Part shown: positions 53,688 through 63,706 of the stretch, in pieces | Layout of the letters: every line of letters starts with the position of its first letter | Position numbering within the stretch: the first letter of the stretch is position 1 | Assembly (NCBI GenBank): GCA_963755695.1 | Contig: CAVWLB010000008.1 | Span: forward strand, 682,001 to 746,000 | Direction: 5' to 3' | Length of the DNA: 64,000 nucleotides | DNA from: QHWT01 sp963755695 | GTDB taxonomy: Bacteria; Acidobacteriota; Vicinamibacteria; Vicinamibacterales; 2-12-FULL-66-21 | Notes under the pieces: model-generated | Told to the model about the DNA's origin: nothing | Seen by the model: the letters and a program-made list of their open reading frames with translations, nothing else | Database searches by the model: none | Position numbers and translations under genes: made by a program

Positions 53688-54638
53688 CTACCGCGATTTC
53701 TCCCCTCCGGAACGCAGAGAGTCCGTGAGCGCTTCCTGGCGCATCGCCGCGGCGCCGAGCAGGCCGCCCATTCCCATCGATTCGACTGCGGTGCTGGGCA
53801 CGAGCATCAGCGCGCCCTTTTCCTTCAAGCCCTCGTAAAGCATGTTCATCGCGCGCAGGTGCAGTGCCGTCGGGTTGTCGCGATACGACGCGGCGGCCTG
53901 ATCGAACATGTGCGCGATTTCGACCTCGGCCTGACCGAGAATGATCCGCGCCTGCTTCTCGCGCGCGGCCTGCGCCTCGCGCGACATCGCGTCCTGGAGC
54001 GATTCGGGAATCACCACGTCGCGCATTTCCACCGACTGCACCGTCACACCCCACGGATTCGATCGCAGATCGATCAGCTTCTGCAGTTCCTCTTCGATCC
54101 GCTCGCGACCCTTGAGCAAATCGACCAGCGAGGTCCGTCCGATGATGTCGCGCAGCGCGGTCTGCGCCGCCCAGCTCACCGCCTGCTGATATTCCTGCAC
54201 TTCGAGCGCCGCTTTCTCCGGGTCATACACCAGCCAGAAGAGCACGGCGTCGACGTTCACGGGGACCGTGTCGGAGGTCAGCGTCTGTTCTGCCGCGAAG
54301 CTCGTGGTGATCACGCGCTGATCGATCCAGCGGTTGACCGAGTCGACGAACGGCATCACCCAGAACAGTCCAGGGCCGCGAAGCCCTACATAGCGGCCGA
54401 GACGCAAAACGACGCCACGTTCCCACTGCTTCGCCACCTTCGGCGCCTGCATCAGCACGAGTCCGACCACGATGCCGACGATCACGGGCAACGGGTTACT
54501 CGTCGCCACCGTGCCGCCGATTCCGAGCACGATAGGGGTCAGCAGCATCCCGACCGCGACCACATTGACGCGCGGTCCTGCGCCACTGGTGTCCTCGTCC
54601 CCACGCTTGCGACCCAACGGCAGCATCACAACGGCCAC
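53688..54638 (-). CDS. Slipin/SPFH-domain membrane protein
   Basis: A 316-residue stomatin-like protein: two hydrophobic segments (VAVGMLLTPIVLGIGGTVAT and NPLPVIVGIVVGLVLM), then the SPFH domain (RGVVLRLGRYVGLRGPGLFW, VITTSFAAEQTLTSDTVPVN, VDAVLFWLVYDPEKAALEVQ, YQQAVSWAAQTALRDIIGRT) and a C-terminal coiled region rich in ALREAQAAREKQARI-type sequence. Slipins form membrane microdomain scaffolds. The upstream GntR gene is three bases away, so the pair is co-transcribed. Confidence 0.9.
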   Translation of the reverse strand: MAVVMLPLGRKRGDEDTSGAGPRVNVVAVGMLLTPIVLGIGGTVATSNPLPVIVGIVVGLVLMQAPKVAKQWERGVVLRLGRYVGLRGPGLFWVMPFVDSVNRWIDQRVITTSFAAEQTLTSDTVPVNVDAVLFWLVYDPEKAALEVQEYQQAVSWAAQTALRDIIGRTSLVDLLKGRERIEEELQKLIDLRSNPWGVTVQSVEMRDVVIPESLQDAMSREAQAAREKQARIILGQAEVEIAHMFDQAAASYRDNPTALHLRAMNMLYEGLKEKGALMLVPSTAVESMGMGGLLGAAAMRQEALTDSLRSGGEKSR

Positions 54639-54641
54639 GGC

Positions 54642-55028
54642 TCATGCTCCTTGTTGGCGCCGCGCTTCAATCTCGGGCACCGCGTCTTCGGCGCGGAAGC
54701 CGTACGATGAGAGCTCGGCGAGAAAACGATCCACGATGCGGCGCAGCTCGCTGCGCCGGAACTCCTGGTCCTGTTCGGTCACGGTGCGGGCCGCAGCGAA
54801 GGTCCCGACCCCGCGCCGCGTTTCCAGCACCCCCTCGCGCTCGAGGTGGGCGTAAACCTTCGCCACCGTGTTGGCGTTGACACGAAGGTCCACTGCCAGC
54901 TGCCGGACGGTAGGCAACTGGTCCCCAATCGGCAGCCGCCCGGACGCAATCGCGGCCCGAATGCCGCGTTCCAGTTGGGCATGAATGGGGGTCCGGTCAG
55001 CCGAATCGAGGGCTAGAACCAGCGACAC
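54642..55028 (-). CDS. YtrA-subfamily GntR transcriptional regulator
   Basis: About 128 residues from GTG 55028. HTH: TPIHAQLERGIRAAIASGRL, PIGDQLPTVRQLAVDLRVNA, NTVAKVYAHLEREGVLETRR, GVGTF, followed by a short helical tail. The short effector-less form is the YtrA type, which senses envelope stress and controls adjacent membrane genes. The 5' end is one base from the predicted transcription start, so the mRNA may be leaderless. It precedes the slipin gene. Confidence 0.88.
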   Translation of the reverse strand: MSLVLALDSADRTPIHAQLERGIRAAIASGRLPIGDQLPTVRQLAVDLRVNANTVAKVYAHLEREGVLETRRGVGTFAAARTVTEQDQEFRRSELRRIVDRFLAELSSYGFRAEDAVPEIEARRQQGA

Positions 55029-55035
55029 AGAACAT

Positions 55036-55064
55036 AATGTACTACTACAATAGTACAATGTCAA
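55036..55064 (-). promoter_or_regulatory. Promoter and GntR operator for the GntR-slipin operon
   Basis: Leftward, TTGACA (55064-55059) and TACATT (55041-55036) are 17 bases apart, a strong sigma-70-type promoter. TGTACTA (55038-55044) and TAGTACA (55051-55057) form an inverted repeat with six central bases, lying over the spacer and -10, the usual layout for YtrA-type autorepression. Confidence 0.75.
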
Positions 55065-55069
55065 GACGA

Positions 55070-55332
55070 CCTCGCGAGACGCGAGACGCGAGGGGCGAGG
55101 GGCGCCTGGGGTCTGACCCCGGACGGGTGCGGGTTACGCAGGTCCGGGGTCTGACCCCGCCGAGGGCGCGGTATGCAGAGCCGGGGTCTGACCCCAGCTG
55201 AGCTCGGCATAATGACCCGCGCCTACACAACGTGCCTGATGGGGAGCCGACTTCTCCTTATCCAGAGGCGAACGGCAGGGCCGCGGACTGGGGTCTGACC
55301 CCTCAGAAGTCGCAGCTCGGGGGTCCGACCCC
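55070..55332. repeat. Cluster of GGGGTCTGACCCC palindromes
   Basis: GGGGTCTGACCCC at 55108-55120, 55146-55158, 55183-55195 and 55290-55302, plus the variant GGGGTCCGACCCC at 55320-55332. Spacings are 38, 37, 107 and 30 bases. A short GAGGGGCGAG tract precedes them at 55075-55103. The same palindrome occurs at 7121 and 7160. Confidence 0.8.
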
Positions 55333-55546
55333 AGGTAGCTCCCGCAGATCGCGATCTCGTGTCTACCGCCAGACATTGCGATGTTTCCGGCGCCCCAGTT
55401 GAACGTCCGGTCTCGTCGGGGCCCGCATGGGCCTCGGCACACACGTGCGCTAGGACCATGTCTTCCTCAGCCTGGACCCGCCCGACGACATGCGTGTTGA
55501 AGCGCGCCCCCGGTGGAAGTTCTGAGCCGGCCCTGAGGCTGCCGAT
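55333..55546. other. Intergenic stretch between palindrome cluster and glmS
   Basis: Short open frames occur on both strands (one leftward frame spans 55223-55459), but none shows a recognisable signature or a convincing start. No RNA gene is seen. Confidence 0.35.
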
Positions 55547-57394
55547 CTACTCGACCGTGACGCTCTTGGCGAGATTGCGTGGTTGATCGACGTCGCAGCC
55601 GCGGCGAATCGCGATGTGGTAGGCGAGGAGCTGCAGCGGCACGACCATCAGCACCGGCGTCAACAGCGGGTGCGCATCCGGGACGGTGATCAGGAAGTCC
55701 TGCGACGGATCCAGAAGGCTTCGAATCGAGCCGTTGCCTTCGGTGGTCAGCGCGATCACCGATCCGCCGCGAGCCTTGGCTTCCTGGATGTTGCCGATCA
55801 TCTTCTCGAACACGTGATCGTGCGGAGCAATCGTGACGACCGGCATGTGCTCGTCGATGAGGGCGATCGGTCCGTGCTTCATCTCACCCGCGGGATACCC
55901 CTCGGCATGAATGTAGGAGATCTCCTTCAGCTTCAAGGCGCCTTCGAGCGCGATCGGATAGTTGATCCCGCGCCCGAGGTAGAGGAAGTCGCTGCGCTGG
56001 TAGAAGCGCCGGGCGATCTCCTCGGTGAGCGGCTCGCACTTGAGCGTCTGCTCCAGCAGCAGCGGCAGCTGCGTCAGCGCGTCGAGGTGCGGCCTCGCAT
56101 CCTCCGGCTTCAATGTCCCGCGAATCTGTCCGAGATACATCGCGAGCAGGTGCAACGCGACCAGCTGCGACGTGAACGCCTTGGTCGACGCGACGCCGAT
56201 CTCCGGCCCGGCGTGCGTATACACCGTGCCGTCGGTCTCCCGCGTCGCCATGCTGCCGACGACGTTGCAGATCGCGATACTGCGCGCGCCTTTCTTCTTC
56301 GCTTCGCGCAGCGCCGCCAGGGTATCCGCCGTTTCACCCGACTGGGTGATCACGATGGCCAACGTGTTGCTCGAGACAATCGGATCGCGATATCGGTACT
56401 CCGATCCGTAGTCGACGTCGACCGGCACCCGCGCGAGCGTTTCGATCAAAAACTTGCCGACCAGTCCCGAATGCCACGACGTGCCACAGGCCAGGATGAC
56501 GATCCGCTCGACCGCACGGAGCGCCTCGTCAGGGATCTCGATCTCGTGCAGGAACACCCGGCCGCTCTCCACCGACGCGCGGCCGAGCACCGTCTCCTTC
56601 ACCGCCATCGGCTGCTCGAAGATCTCCTTGAGCATGAAGTGCTTGTATCCGGCCTTCTCCGCCATGACCGGATCCCAGGACACCCGCGTGCTCTTCTTCG
56701 ACACGGCGCGCCCCGAGTAGTCGGTGAACTCCACGCCGCCCTGGCGTGATCACCGCCATCTCCTCGTCGCCGAGGAACACGACGTCGCGCGTGTGCGCCA
56801 GGATCGGCGGGGATGTCGGAGGCGACGAAGAACTCGTTCTCGCCGAGGCCGACGACAATCGGCGGACCGTTGCGCACGGTGACGATCTTGTTCGGGATCG
56901 TCGGCGGAAATCAGCACCAGCGCGAACAGGCCGCGCATGTAGAGCAGCGCACGCCGCACCGCGTTCTCGAGCCCGTCGTCCTTCATCTCGCGCTCGACCA
57001 GGTGCGCGACGATCTCGGTGTCGGTCTCGGTGACGAAGACGTGCCCTTCCTTCTGCAGCTGCTGCTTCAGATCGAGGTAGTTCTCGATGATGCCGTTGTG
57101 GACGACGACAATGCGGCCGGTGCAGTCGCGGTGCGGATGCGCGTTCTCCTCGGTCGGCCGGCCGTGCGTGGCCCAGCGCGTGTGGCCGATGCCGTACTCG
57201 CCATCGAGCGGACTGCCGGCGATGGCTTCCTCCAGCCGCGCCAGCTTGCCGGCGCTGCGCCGCAGCTCGATCGTGCCGTCGCGGACGACCGCGACGCCGG
57301 CCGAGTCGTACCCGCGGTATTCGAGCCGGCGCAGCCCGTCGATCAGGATCGGAAGGACCTGCTTGTCGCCGATGTAGCCGATGATGCCGCACAT
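55547..57394 (-). CDS. glmS: Glutamine-fructose-6-phosphate aminotransferase, frameshifted
   Basis: About 613 residues. The N-terminal glutaminase starts MCGIIGYIGDKQVLPILIDG with catalytic Cys2, then RRLEYRGYDSAGVAVV, GIGHTRWATHGRPTEENAHP and VVHNGIIENYLDLK. The SIS domains have VILACGTSWHSGLVGKFLIE, VITQSGETADTLAALREAKK and a C-terminal QLLAYHIAIRRGCDVDQPRN with LAKSVTVE. It makes glucosamine-6-phosphate for cell wall and LPS. Frame changes near 56906, 56812 and 56745 fall between the two halves. Essential in most bacteria, so probably intact in vivo. Confidence 0.93.
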
Positions 57395-57400
57395 GTCTGC

Positions 57401-58827
57401 CTATCTCTCGAGGTCCGAGGTCCGAGGTCCGATCAGCTTCCTTCTGGTCTTCTCGACCCAGCCGTCTTTGTTGACCTGCTTGCCGCGCGCGATGCCGAGC
57501 GCACCGGCCGGCACGTCTTCGGTGATCGACGATCCGGCGGCGACGTACGCGCCCTTGCCGACGCGGACCGGCGCGATCAGCTGCGAGTCGCTGCCGATGA
57601 ACGCGCCGTCCTCGATCACCGTCGGATGCTTGCGTGATGCCGTCGTAGTTGCAGGTGATCGTGCCGGCGCCGATGTTCACCTTCTCGCCGATCGTCGCGT
57701 CGCCGAGATACGACGAGATGATTCGCCTTCGATCCCGGGCCCGAGCGTCGTCTTCTTCAGCTCCACGAAGTTGCCGACGTGCGCTTCTTCGCCGACGTCC
57801 GACTGCGGCCGGATGTGCGCGAACGGACCGACCTGCGCGCCCGCGCGCGACGTGCGACTCGGTGATCACGCAGAAGTTGTTGATCACCACGCCCGTCGTC
57901 GATCGTCGAGTCGACGATGCGCACGCCGGCGTGGATTTCGCAGCCGGCGCCGATGCGCGTGCGCCCTTCGAGATAGACGTTGGGATGGAGGACCGTGTCG
58001 GCGCCGATCGTCGACGTCGGGCCCGATCCACGCCGTCGCCGGATCGACGATCGTCACGCCGGCGGCCATCAGCTCCTCGTTGCGCGTCGTCTTCAGAATC
58101 GCCGTCACGTCCGCCAGCTCCTTTCGGCTGTTCACGCCGAGGATCTCCCGCGGATCGTCGAGCGAGACGGTTTCGACGGCGAGCCCGCGCGCGCGGTAGA
58201 TCCGCACGAGATCCGGCAGGTAGTACTCGCCCTGCGCGTTCGCCGAGCCGATCGATCCTCAGCGCCGTCGAACAGCGGCTCCAGCGTCGAAGGCGTAGAT
58301 GCCGCTGTTGATCTCGTCGATCGCGCGCTCGGCCGGCGTCGCATCCTTGTCCTCGACGATCGCCGCGATCGCGCCGTCCTCTCGGACGATGCGGCCGTAT
58401 CCGTGCGGGCCGATCGACGCGCGCCGTCAGGACCGTCGCGGCGGCGCCGATGCGCTGCGTGCGTCGCGACCAGCGCCGGCAGCGTCGTCGGCCGAAGCAG
58501 CGGCACGTCGCCCGACAGCAGCACCACGGTCCCGCGTGCGCCGCCAGGTGCGGCTCCGCCTGCAGCAGCGCGTGGCCGGTGCCCAGCTGCGGCTCCTGCA
58601 ATGCAAACCGCAGGCCCGGCCGTTTCCGAAGCGCGCTCTTCGACCGCGTCTGCCATGGTGGCCGACAACTGACCACGGTCGTTCGAGGGTTCGAGCGAAT
58701 CAGCGGTGCGCAGGACGTGCTCGATCAGACGGCAATCCGCGCGGCACTGTGCAGCACTTTCGGGTCGCGCGGACTTCATGCGCGTGCCCTTGCCGGCGGC
58801 GAGAATCACGACGTGAGTGTCGGACAT
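57401..58827 (-). CDS. glmU: Bifunctional GlmU, frameshifted
   Basis: ATG 58827 starts MSDTHVVILAAGKGTRMKSA, the uridyltransferase motif. Later frames show GxxVxGxxxL-like hexapeptide repeats: GAFIGSDSQLIAPVRVGKGA and YVAAGSSITEDVPAGALGIA, VNIGAGTITCNYDGI, and a C-terminal GWVEKTRRKLIG. It acetylates glucosamine-1-phosphate and couples it to UTP, giving UDP-GlcNAc. About nine frame changes are present. The last codons run into a GAGGTCC repeat, so the C-terminus may be extended. It follows glmS across a 6-base gap. Confidence 0.88.
57407..57434. repeat. GAGGTCC triplet repeat between glmS and glmU
   Basis: CGAGGTC is repeated three times (CGAGGTCCGAGGTCCGAGGTC) at the end of glmU. It is a short member of the spacer-repeat set. 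Confidence 0.6.
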
Positions 58828-58878
58828 ATGGCGACGACAAACTTGCAATGCGAACCAGGTACCCGACGGTGACAGGCG

Positions 58879-59671
58879 TCAGGCGAGGCTCGCGATCTTC
58901 AGCGGCGGGACTTTCGCGGGCGGAGCGCGACGGGCTTGGACGGCGCGAAACGCGCTTCGGCCGGCGGCGCGTCGAGCGGCGGCGCGGAAACGCGGGAGGT
59001 CCCGCAGCGATTCGAGGTCGGGATCCTGCCGCGCGAGCGAGCGGTTCTCGGGGTTAAGCGCGACCGCGCTGGCGCAGATGATCGAGGGCCGCCGTCCGGA
59101 TCGTTCGCGGCGCGTGCTCGCCACCGCCATCATGTAGTGCGCGTGATCGTGGCGCGGGATCGACGGTCAGCGCGCGCTGCAGGTGCTGCGCGCGCCGCGG
59201 CCTCGTCGCCGGCGTTCAGCGCGACGGTCGCGGCATACGACCCATTCGTCGGCCGTCTTCGGCGCCGGCTCCTTCGGCTCCAGCTCGCGCTCGCAGACCT
59301 TCAGATACAGGCGAGCGCGTTCGAGCAGCTCGCGCTCGTCGGGATAGCGCTCGATGACGTTGCGCAGCGCGTCGGCGGCCGCGGCGAAGTCGCGGCGCTG
59401 GAGGGCCTGCAGGCCGCGCTCGTACATGGCGACGGCTTCGTGATAGGTCGGCTTTCGGGGCGGCGCCGGGGGCGCTGCCGGCGGTGCTACGGGCTGCTGG
59501 CACCGCCTGTCGGCCGGCGCACGCGCGGACCGTCGTGGACGATGAGCCGAGTCGCCGACTTGCCGGCTTTTCGCGGAACGCGGCTTGCCGGCGGCGGCCC
59601 TTTTCTGCACGGGCCGGTTTACGAGCGGGAGTCCGGGCGGTCAGGCTCCGGCGCGATTTGGTCATCGGCAT
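58879..59671 (-). CDS. TPR-like helical repeat protein, frameshifted
   Basis: The basic N-terminus (TKSRRSLTARTPARKPARAE) is followed by a Pro/Ala linker, then tetratricopeptide-like helices: YHEAVAMYERGLQALQRRDF, AAAADALRNVIERYPDERE and LLERARLYLKVCERELEPKE. A final segment has VALNPENRSLARQDPDLESL and RDLPRFRAAARR. TPR proteins mediate protein contacts; the partner is unknown. At least three frame changes occur (near 59560, 59220 and 59100). Two ATGs (59671, 59665) are possible starts. Confidence 0.65.
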
Positions 59672-59779
59672 GCGGCACCAGCCCACGGAGCGGTCAACGC
59701 GGGACAGTAACAAATCCCGTTGCGATGGGTCAAGACAACTGGAACGGAATCGTATGCGCCGACTTAGGTCAGATGACCT

Positions 59780-60620
59780 ACTGTGTTGATGGTCTTCAAG
59801 GATCCGGTAGAGCTCATTCACACCGAGACCGTGGCGTTCGGCGAGAATCCTTGAGGGCCTGCCGCGTCGAGTACGGGCAGATTTATTGGTCAATTCACCA
59901 AATTCGACGGCGAGCTCACAGGGAGACGATGGTCGCGGCGTGACAGTCGACGCGGACGCGGGGGAAACCAGTATAGTGAACTCGCCTCGTGGTTCCTGGA
60001 AGTAGCTGATGAGCAATCGATATAGGTTGAATAACCAATTCTTCGTGGACTTTCGTCAGCTCGCGAGCAACGCCGACAATTCGATCGGCATCGATGGCCT
60101 GCGAGTTCGGTCAGCGTTGCCCGCAGCCGGTGTGGCGCTTCGAAGAAGATGACCAGCCGTGGCTCCTTGGCCGCACGATCGCAACCAATCTTTGCGGTCT
60201 TTTGACCTAATGGTGGAAAGCCGAGGAACGTGAACTCGCCGGTCGGGAGCCCCGACGCGGCAAGCGCGGCCATGACGGCGCTGGGTCCCGGGATGCTTTC
60301 GACCCGCACTCCCGCCGCTCGCGCGGCCGCGACGAGCGCTGCCCGGGATCCGAAATCAGCGGCGTGCCCGCATCGGACACGAGCGCGATCGATTCTCCGG
60401 CCAGCAGCCGTTCGACCAGTCTCGGCGTTTTCTCGCGCTCATTGTGCTCGTGCAGGCTCGTCGTGCGCGTCGAGATGGAGTAGTGTTGAAGGAGCCGGCC
60501 CGTCCGGCGGGTGTCCTCCGCCGCGATGAGGGAGACCTCGCGCAGGATCCTGAGGGCCCGCAAGGTGACATCTTCGAGGTTGCCGATGGGAGTGGCGACC
60601 ACATACAGGATGCCGGACAT
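59780..60620 (-). CDS. rsmI: 16S rRNA (cytidine1402-2'-O)-methyltransferase RsmI, frameshifted
   Basis: Starts MSGILYVVATPIGNLEDVTL, then RALRILREVSLIAAEDTRRT, SLHEHNEREKTPRLVERLLA, ALVSDAGTPLISDPG and IPGPSAVMAALAASGLPTGE, then FTFLGFPPLGQK and FFEAPHRLRATLTELAG. The tail GEFTILVSPA, then a small helical domain ending LAERHGLGVNELYRILEDHQ, is the RsmI C-terminal domain. It methylates C1402 of 16S rRNA. Frame changes near 60345, 60215, 60105 and 60010 are needed. The exact stop is uncertain. Confidence 0.85.
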
Positions 60621-60644
60621 GCGCGGGGCGCCGATTCTACCAGA

Positions 60645-62308
60645 ATGTATTCCGCCGAACCCTTGCCCCACTTCGTCGACGAGTACCTCGCGTGGCTGCA
60701 CGAGGTGCATCCCACCAACGCGACATTCGACGGCGTCCACCTTCATGACGATCTGCTGGAGGACCTGAGTCGGGCGGCGATCGACGCGCAGATCCGGACG
60801 CTCGGGCGGCTTCGCGCGCCGGCTCGCGGCGATCGACCCCGCGCGGCTGACCGACTCGAGCGGCTCGAGCGGCCGGCGCTCGAGGCGAACATCCGCGCCC
60901 GCCTGTTCGAGCTGGAGGCCGTCCGTACCTGGGAGCGCAATCCGCAGTACTACGGCGACCTGATCTCCACCAGCCTTGCCGGCCAGGTGCTGTTCGACTA
61001 CGCGCCGCTGCCCGAGCGCGCCCGCCGGGTCGCTGTCGAAGCTGCGCCAGGTGCCGCGGCTGATGCAGGCGGCGCGCGACAACATCAAGGATCCCCCGGG
61101 CATCTTCATCAAGGTCGGTCTCGAGAGTCTCCGCGGGCACGCAGCGCTTCATCGAAGACGACCTGCCGCGCGCCTTCGCGGGCTCGACGACCTGCACCTG
61201 CTCGGCGATCTGGCGGACGCGTCGACCGAGGCGTCGCAGGCGGTCGGCGCCTACGTCGCCTACCTCGAAAACGAACTGGCGCCGACGCGCCCGCGGATCG
61301 TTCCGTCTCGGCGCGAGCGTCTTCGAGCAGAAGCTGCGGCTCGACGAAGGCATGACGCTCGATGCCGATCGCCTGCTCGCGATCGCGATGCGCGAGCTCA
61401 GCGCGACGCAGGAGGAATTCCGGCGCGCCGCGTCGCGCCTGGACGGCAAGGATCCGTTCGCCGCGTGGGCGCGGGCGAAGGCGCGAGCATCCGGCGATCG
61501 GGCCAGGTCGTCGCCACCGCGCAGGCAGCAGCTCGACGAGCTGGAGACGTTCATCCAGCGACAGGATCTCGTCAGCCTGCCGGACCTCCGCTCAGGTGCA
61601 GGTCGCGCCGACGCCGCGGTTCTACCGCTGGACGTTCGCCAGCATGTGGACGCCGGGTCCGTTCGAGGCCCGCCCGCTGCGCGCGTACTACTACATCACC
61701 GACGCCGATCCGGCATGGCCGCCGAGCGCCAGGAAGAGCACCTGCGCGATTTCAACTACGGCGCGCTGTGGGCGATTTCGATCCACGAAGTCTTCCCGGG
61801 CCATTTCCTGCACTATCAGCACCTGCGGCAGGTGACGTCGACGCTGCGCAAGTCGATCCTGTTCTCGTCGGCCGCCATGGTCGAAGGCTGGGCGCACTAC
61901 GCCGAACAGATGATGGTCGAGGCCGGATTCCGCCGGCAGGATCCGGCGATCAAGCTCGGTCAGCTCGCGGAGTCGCTCATTCGTCTCTGTCGGCTGGTCG
62001 TCGGCGTGCGCCTGCACTGCGAAGACCTCTCGGTCGAGCAGGGGGTCCGATTCTTCCGCGACGAAGCGTATCTGGAGGAGGCTGCGGCGCGCCGCGAGGC
62101 CGAGCGCGGCACGTTCGATCCGTCGTACGTCCTGTATTCGCTGGGCAAACTGATGGTGCTGAAGCTGCGGGAGGACTACAAAGCCGGCGCTGCCGCGAAA
62201 TTCACGCTGCGCGAGTTCCACGACACGCTGCTCGGAAACGGCACGGTGCCGCTCTGGCTGCACCGGAATCTGATGCTCGGCGAGAACAATGGGGCGATGC
62301 TTGAGTAG
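60645..62308 (+). CDS. DUF885-family protein (predicted zinc carboxypeptidase-like), frameshifted
   Basis: About 550 residues. N-terminus: FVDEYLAWLHEVHPTNATFD and GVHLHDDLLEDLSR. C-terminal half: FNYGALWAISIHEVFPGHFL, HYQHLRQ, which holds the HExxxGH-like metal motif of DUF885, then EGWAHYAEQMMVEAGF and YSLGKLMVLKLREDY. Family members are putative metallopeptidases of unknown substrate. No clear signal peptide is seen. Frame changes near 61035, 61140, 61325, 61485 and 61595. It is divergent from rsmI. Confidence 0.8.
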
Positions 62309-62419
62309 ACCGAAGCGGTGCAGCAGGATACCACCGGTTGCCGCGCTCGCCGCTTCCGGCGGTTGGCGATCGACCCCGAACCAGGTGCAACCGAATCAGC
62401 GCTGACGGTCCAGTAGTCT

Positions 62420-62764
62420 ATGCCTCTGTACGAATACCAGTGTGACTCCTGTCACGAGCGCTTCGAGCGCATCCAGAAGTACTCTGATCCGCCGGTCGAT
62501 GTCTGCCCGAAGTGCGGCGCGGGTCCGGTGAGGAAGCTGGTCTCATCTCCAGCGATCCAGTTCAAAGGATCTGGCTTGTACATCACCGACTACGCCCGGA
62601 AGTCCGGCGACGCCACGAAGTCCGCCGAGACGAAGTCCTCCGAGACAAAGTCCTCCGAGACGACGTCGTCGGGGTCCTCCTCCGATTCGATGTCGGCTGC
62701 GAAGTCGACGAGCGAGACGTCAGCCCAGAGCAAGCCCGCGGAGACCGCCCCGAAGAAGGACTAG
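62420..62764 (+). CDS. FmdB-family zinc-ribbon protein
   Basis: A 114-residue protein: MPLYEYQCDSCHERFERIQK, then CPKCGAGPVRKLVSSPAIQF and KGSGLYITDYA, the FmdB zinc ribbon with two CxxC pairs. The rest is a Ser/Thr/Lys-rich tail of repeating SSETKS units that looks disordered. FmdB domains are putative regulatory or structural zinc proteins of unclear role. The stop codon shares its CTAG with the convergent galU stop. Confidence 0.88.
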   Translation: MPLYEYQCDSCHERFERIQKYSDPPVDVCPKCGAGPVRKLVSSPAIQFKGSGLYITDYARKSGDATKSAETKSSETKSSETTSSGSSSDSMSAAKSTSETSAQSKPAETAPKKD

Positions 62765-63657
62765 CGGCGGACGCCGGTCGTCTGTCCGAGGTCGATCCCG
62801 CGCAGATATTCGACGGAAAGGTTCGGCCAGATCCGGCCGGCGCAGCGCGAAGTACACGACCGCCTCGCAGGAAACCCAGCTTGTTGCCGGTATCGTGACG
62901 CACGCCATCGATGCGGCAGCCGTAGATCGGGCGGTTTTTCAGCAGGCGCCGCAGCCCGTTGGTCAGCTGGATTTCACCGGTGCGATCCTTGGCGGTTTCT
63001 TCGAGCGCAGGGAAGATGTCGGGCGTCAGCACGTAGCGACCGATGATCGCCAGATTGGATGGCGCTTCGTCGCGCGGCGGCTTCTCCACGAGATCGCGAA
63101 TCTGGTAGACGCCGGGCCGCACTTCCTCCGCGTCGATGATCCCGTAGGAGCTGACATCTTCGCGGGGGACTTCTTCGATCGCGAGCACCGGCCCGCGCAG
63201 TTCCTCGAACACGTCGATCATCTGGCGCAACGCCGGCGGATTCGCATCGATCACATCATCGCCGAGAATCACCGCGAAGGGTTCCGATCCGACCAGGGTG
63301 CGGGTGACGAGCACCGCATGCCCCAGGCCCAGCGGCTCACCCTGTCGCACGTACGAAAAGTTGATCAGGTTCGAGATCTTCCTGATTTCGTCGAGCAGCT
63401 CGGTCTTCCCGCGGGCTTCGAGAAAGGTCTCGAGCTCGACCGAGACGTCGAAGTGATCTTCGATCGCATTCTTGCCGCGACCGGTGACGAGGATGATGTT
63501 GTCGACGCCGGACGAGAGCGCCTCCTCGACGCCGGTACTGGATGATTGGCTTGTCGACGAGCGGCAGCATCTCTTTCGGCTGCGCCTTGGTTGCGGGCAG
63601 AAAACGTGTGCCGAGTCCCGCCACCGGAAACACCGCTTTGCGGACCGTCTGCGCCAT
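62761..63657 (-). CDS. galU: UTP-glucose-1-phosphate uridylyltransferase, frameshifted
   Basis: About 297 residues: VRKAVFPVAGLGTRFLPATK with AQPKEMLPLVDKPIIQY, the nucleotidyltransferase signature, then QGEPLGLGHAVLVTRTLVGS, EPFAVILGDDVIDAN and EIQLTNGLRRLLK. The end reads VEYLRGIDLGQTTGVRR. It makes UDP-glucose for polysaccharides and LPS. Frame changes near 63540, 63350, 62860 and 62800. It converges on the fmdB gene with a four-base overlap. Confidence 0.88.
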
Positions 63658-63706
63658 GTTCGGATGGTATCTCAGGCGAGCGCCGTCCCGGTATAGGATT
63701 TAGTCG

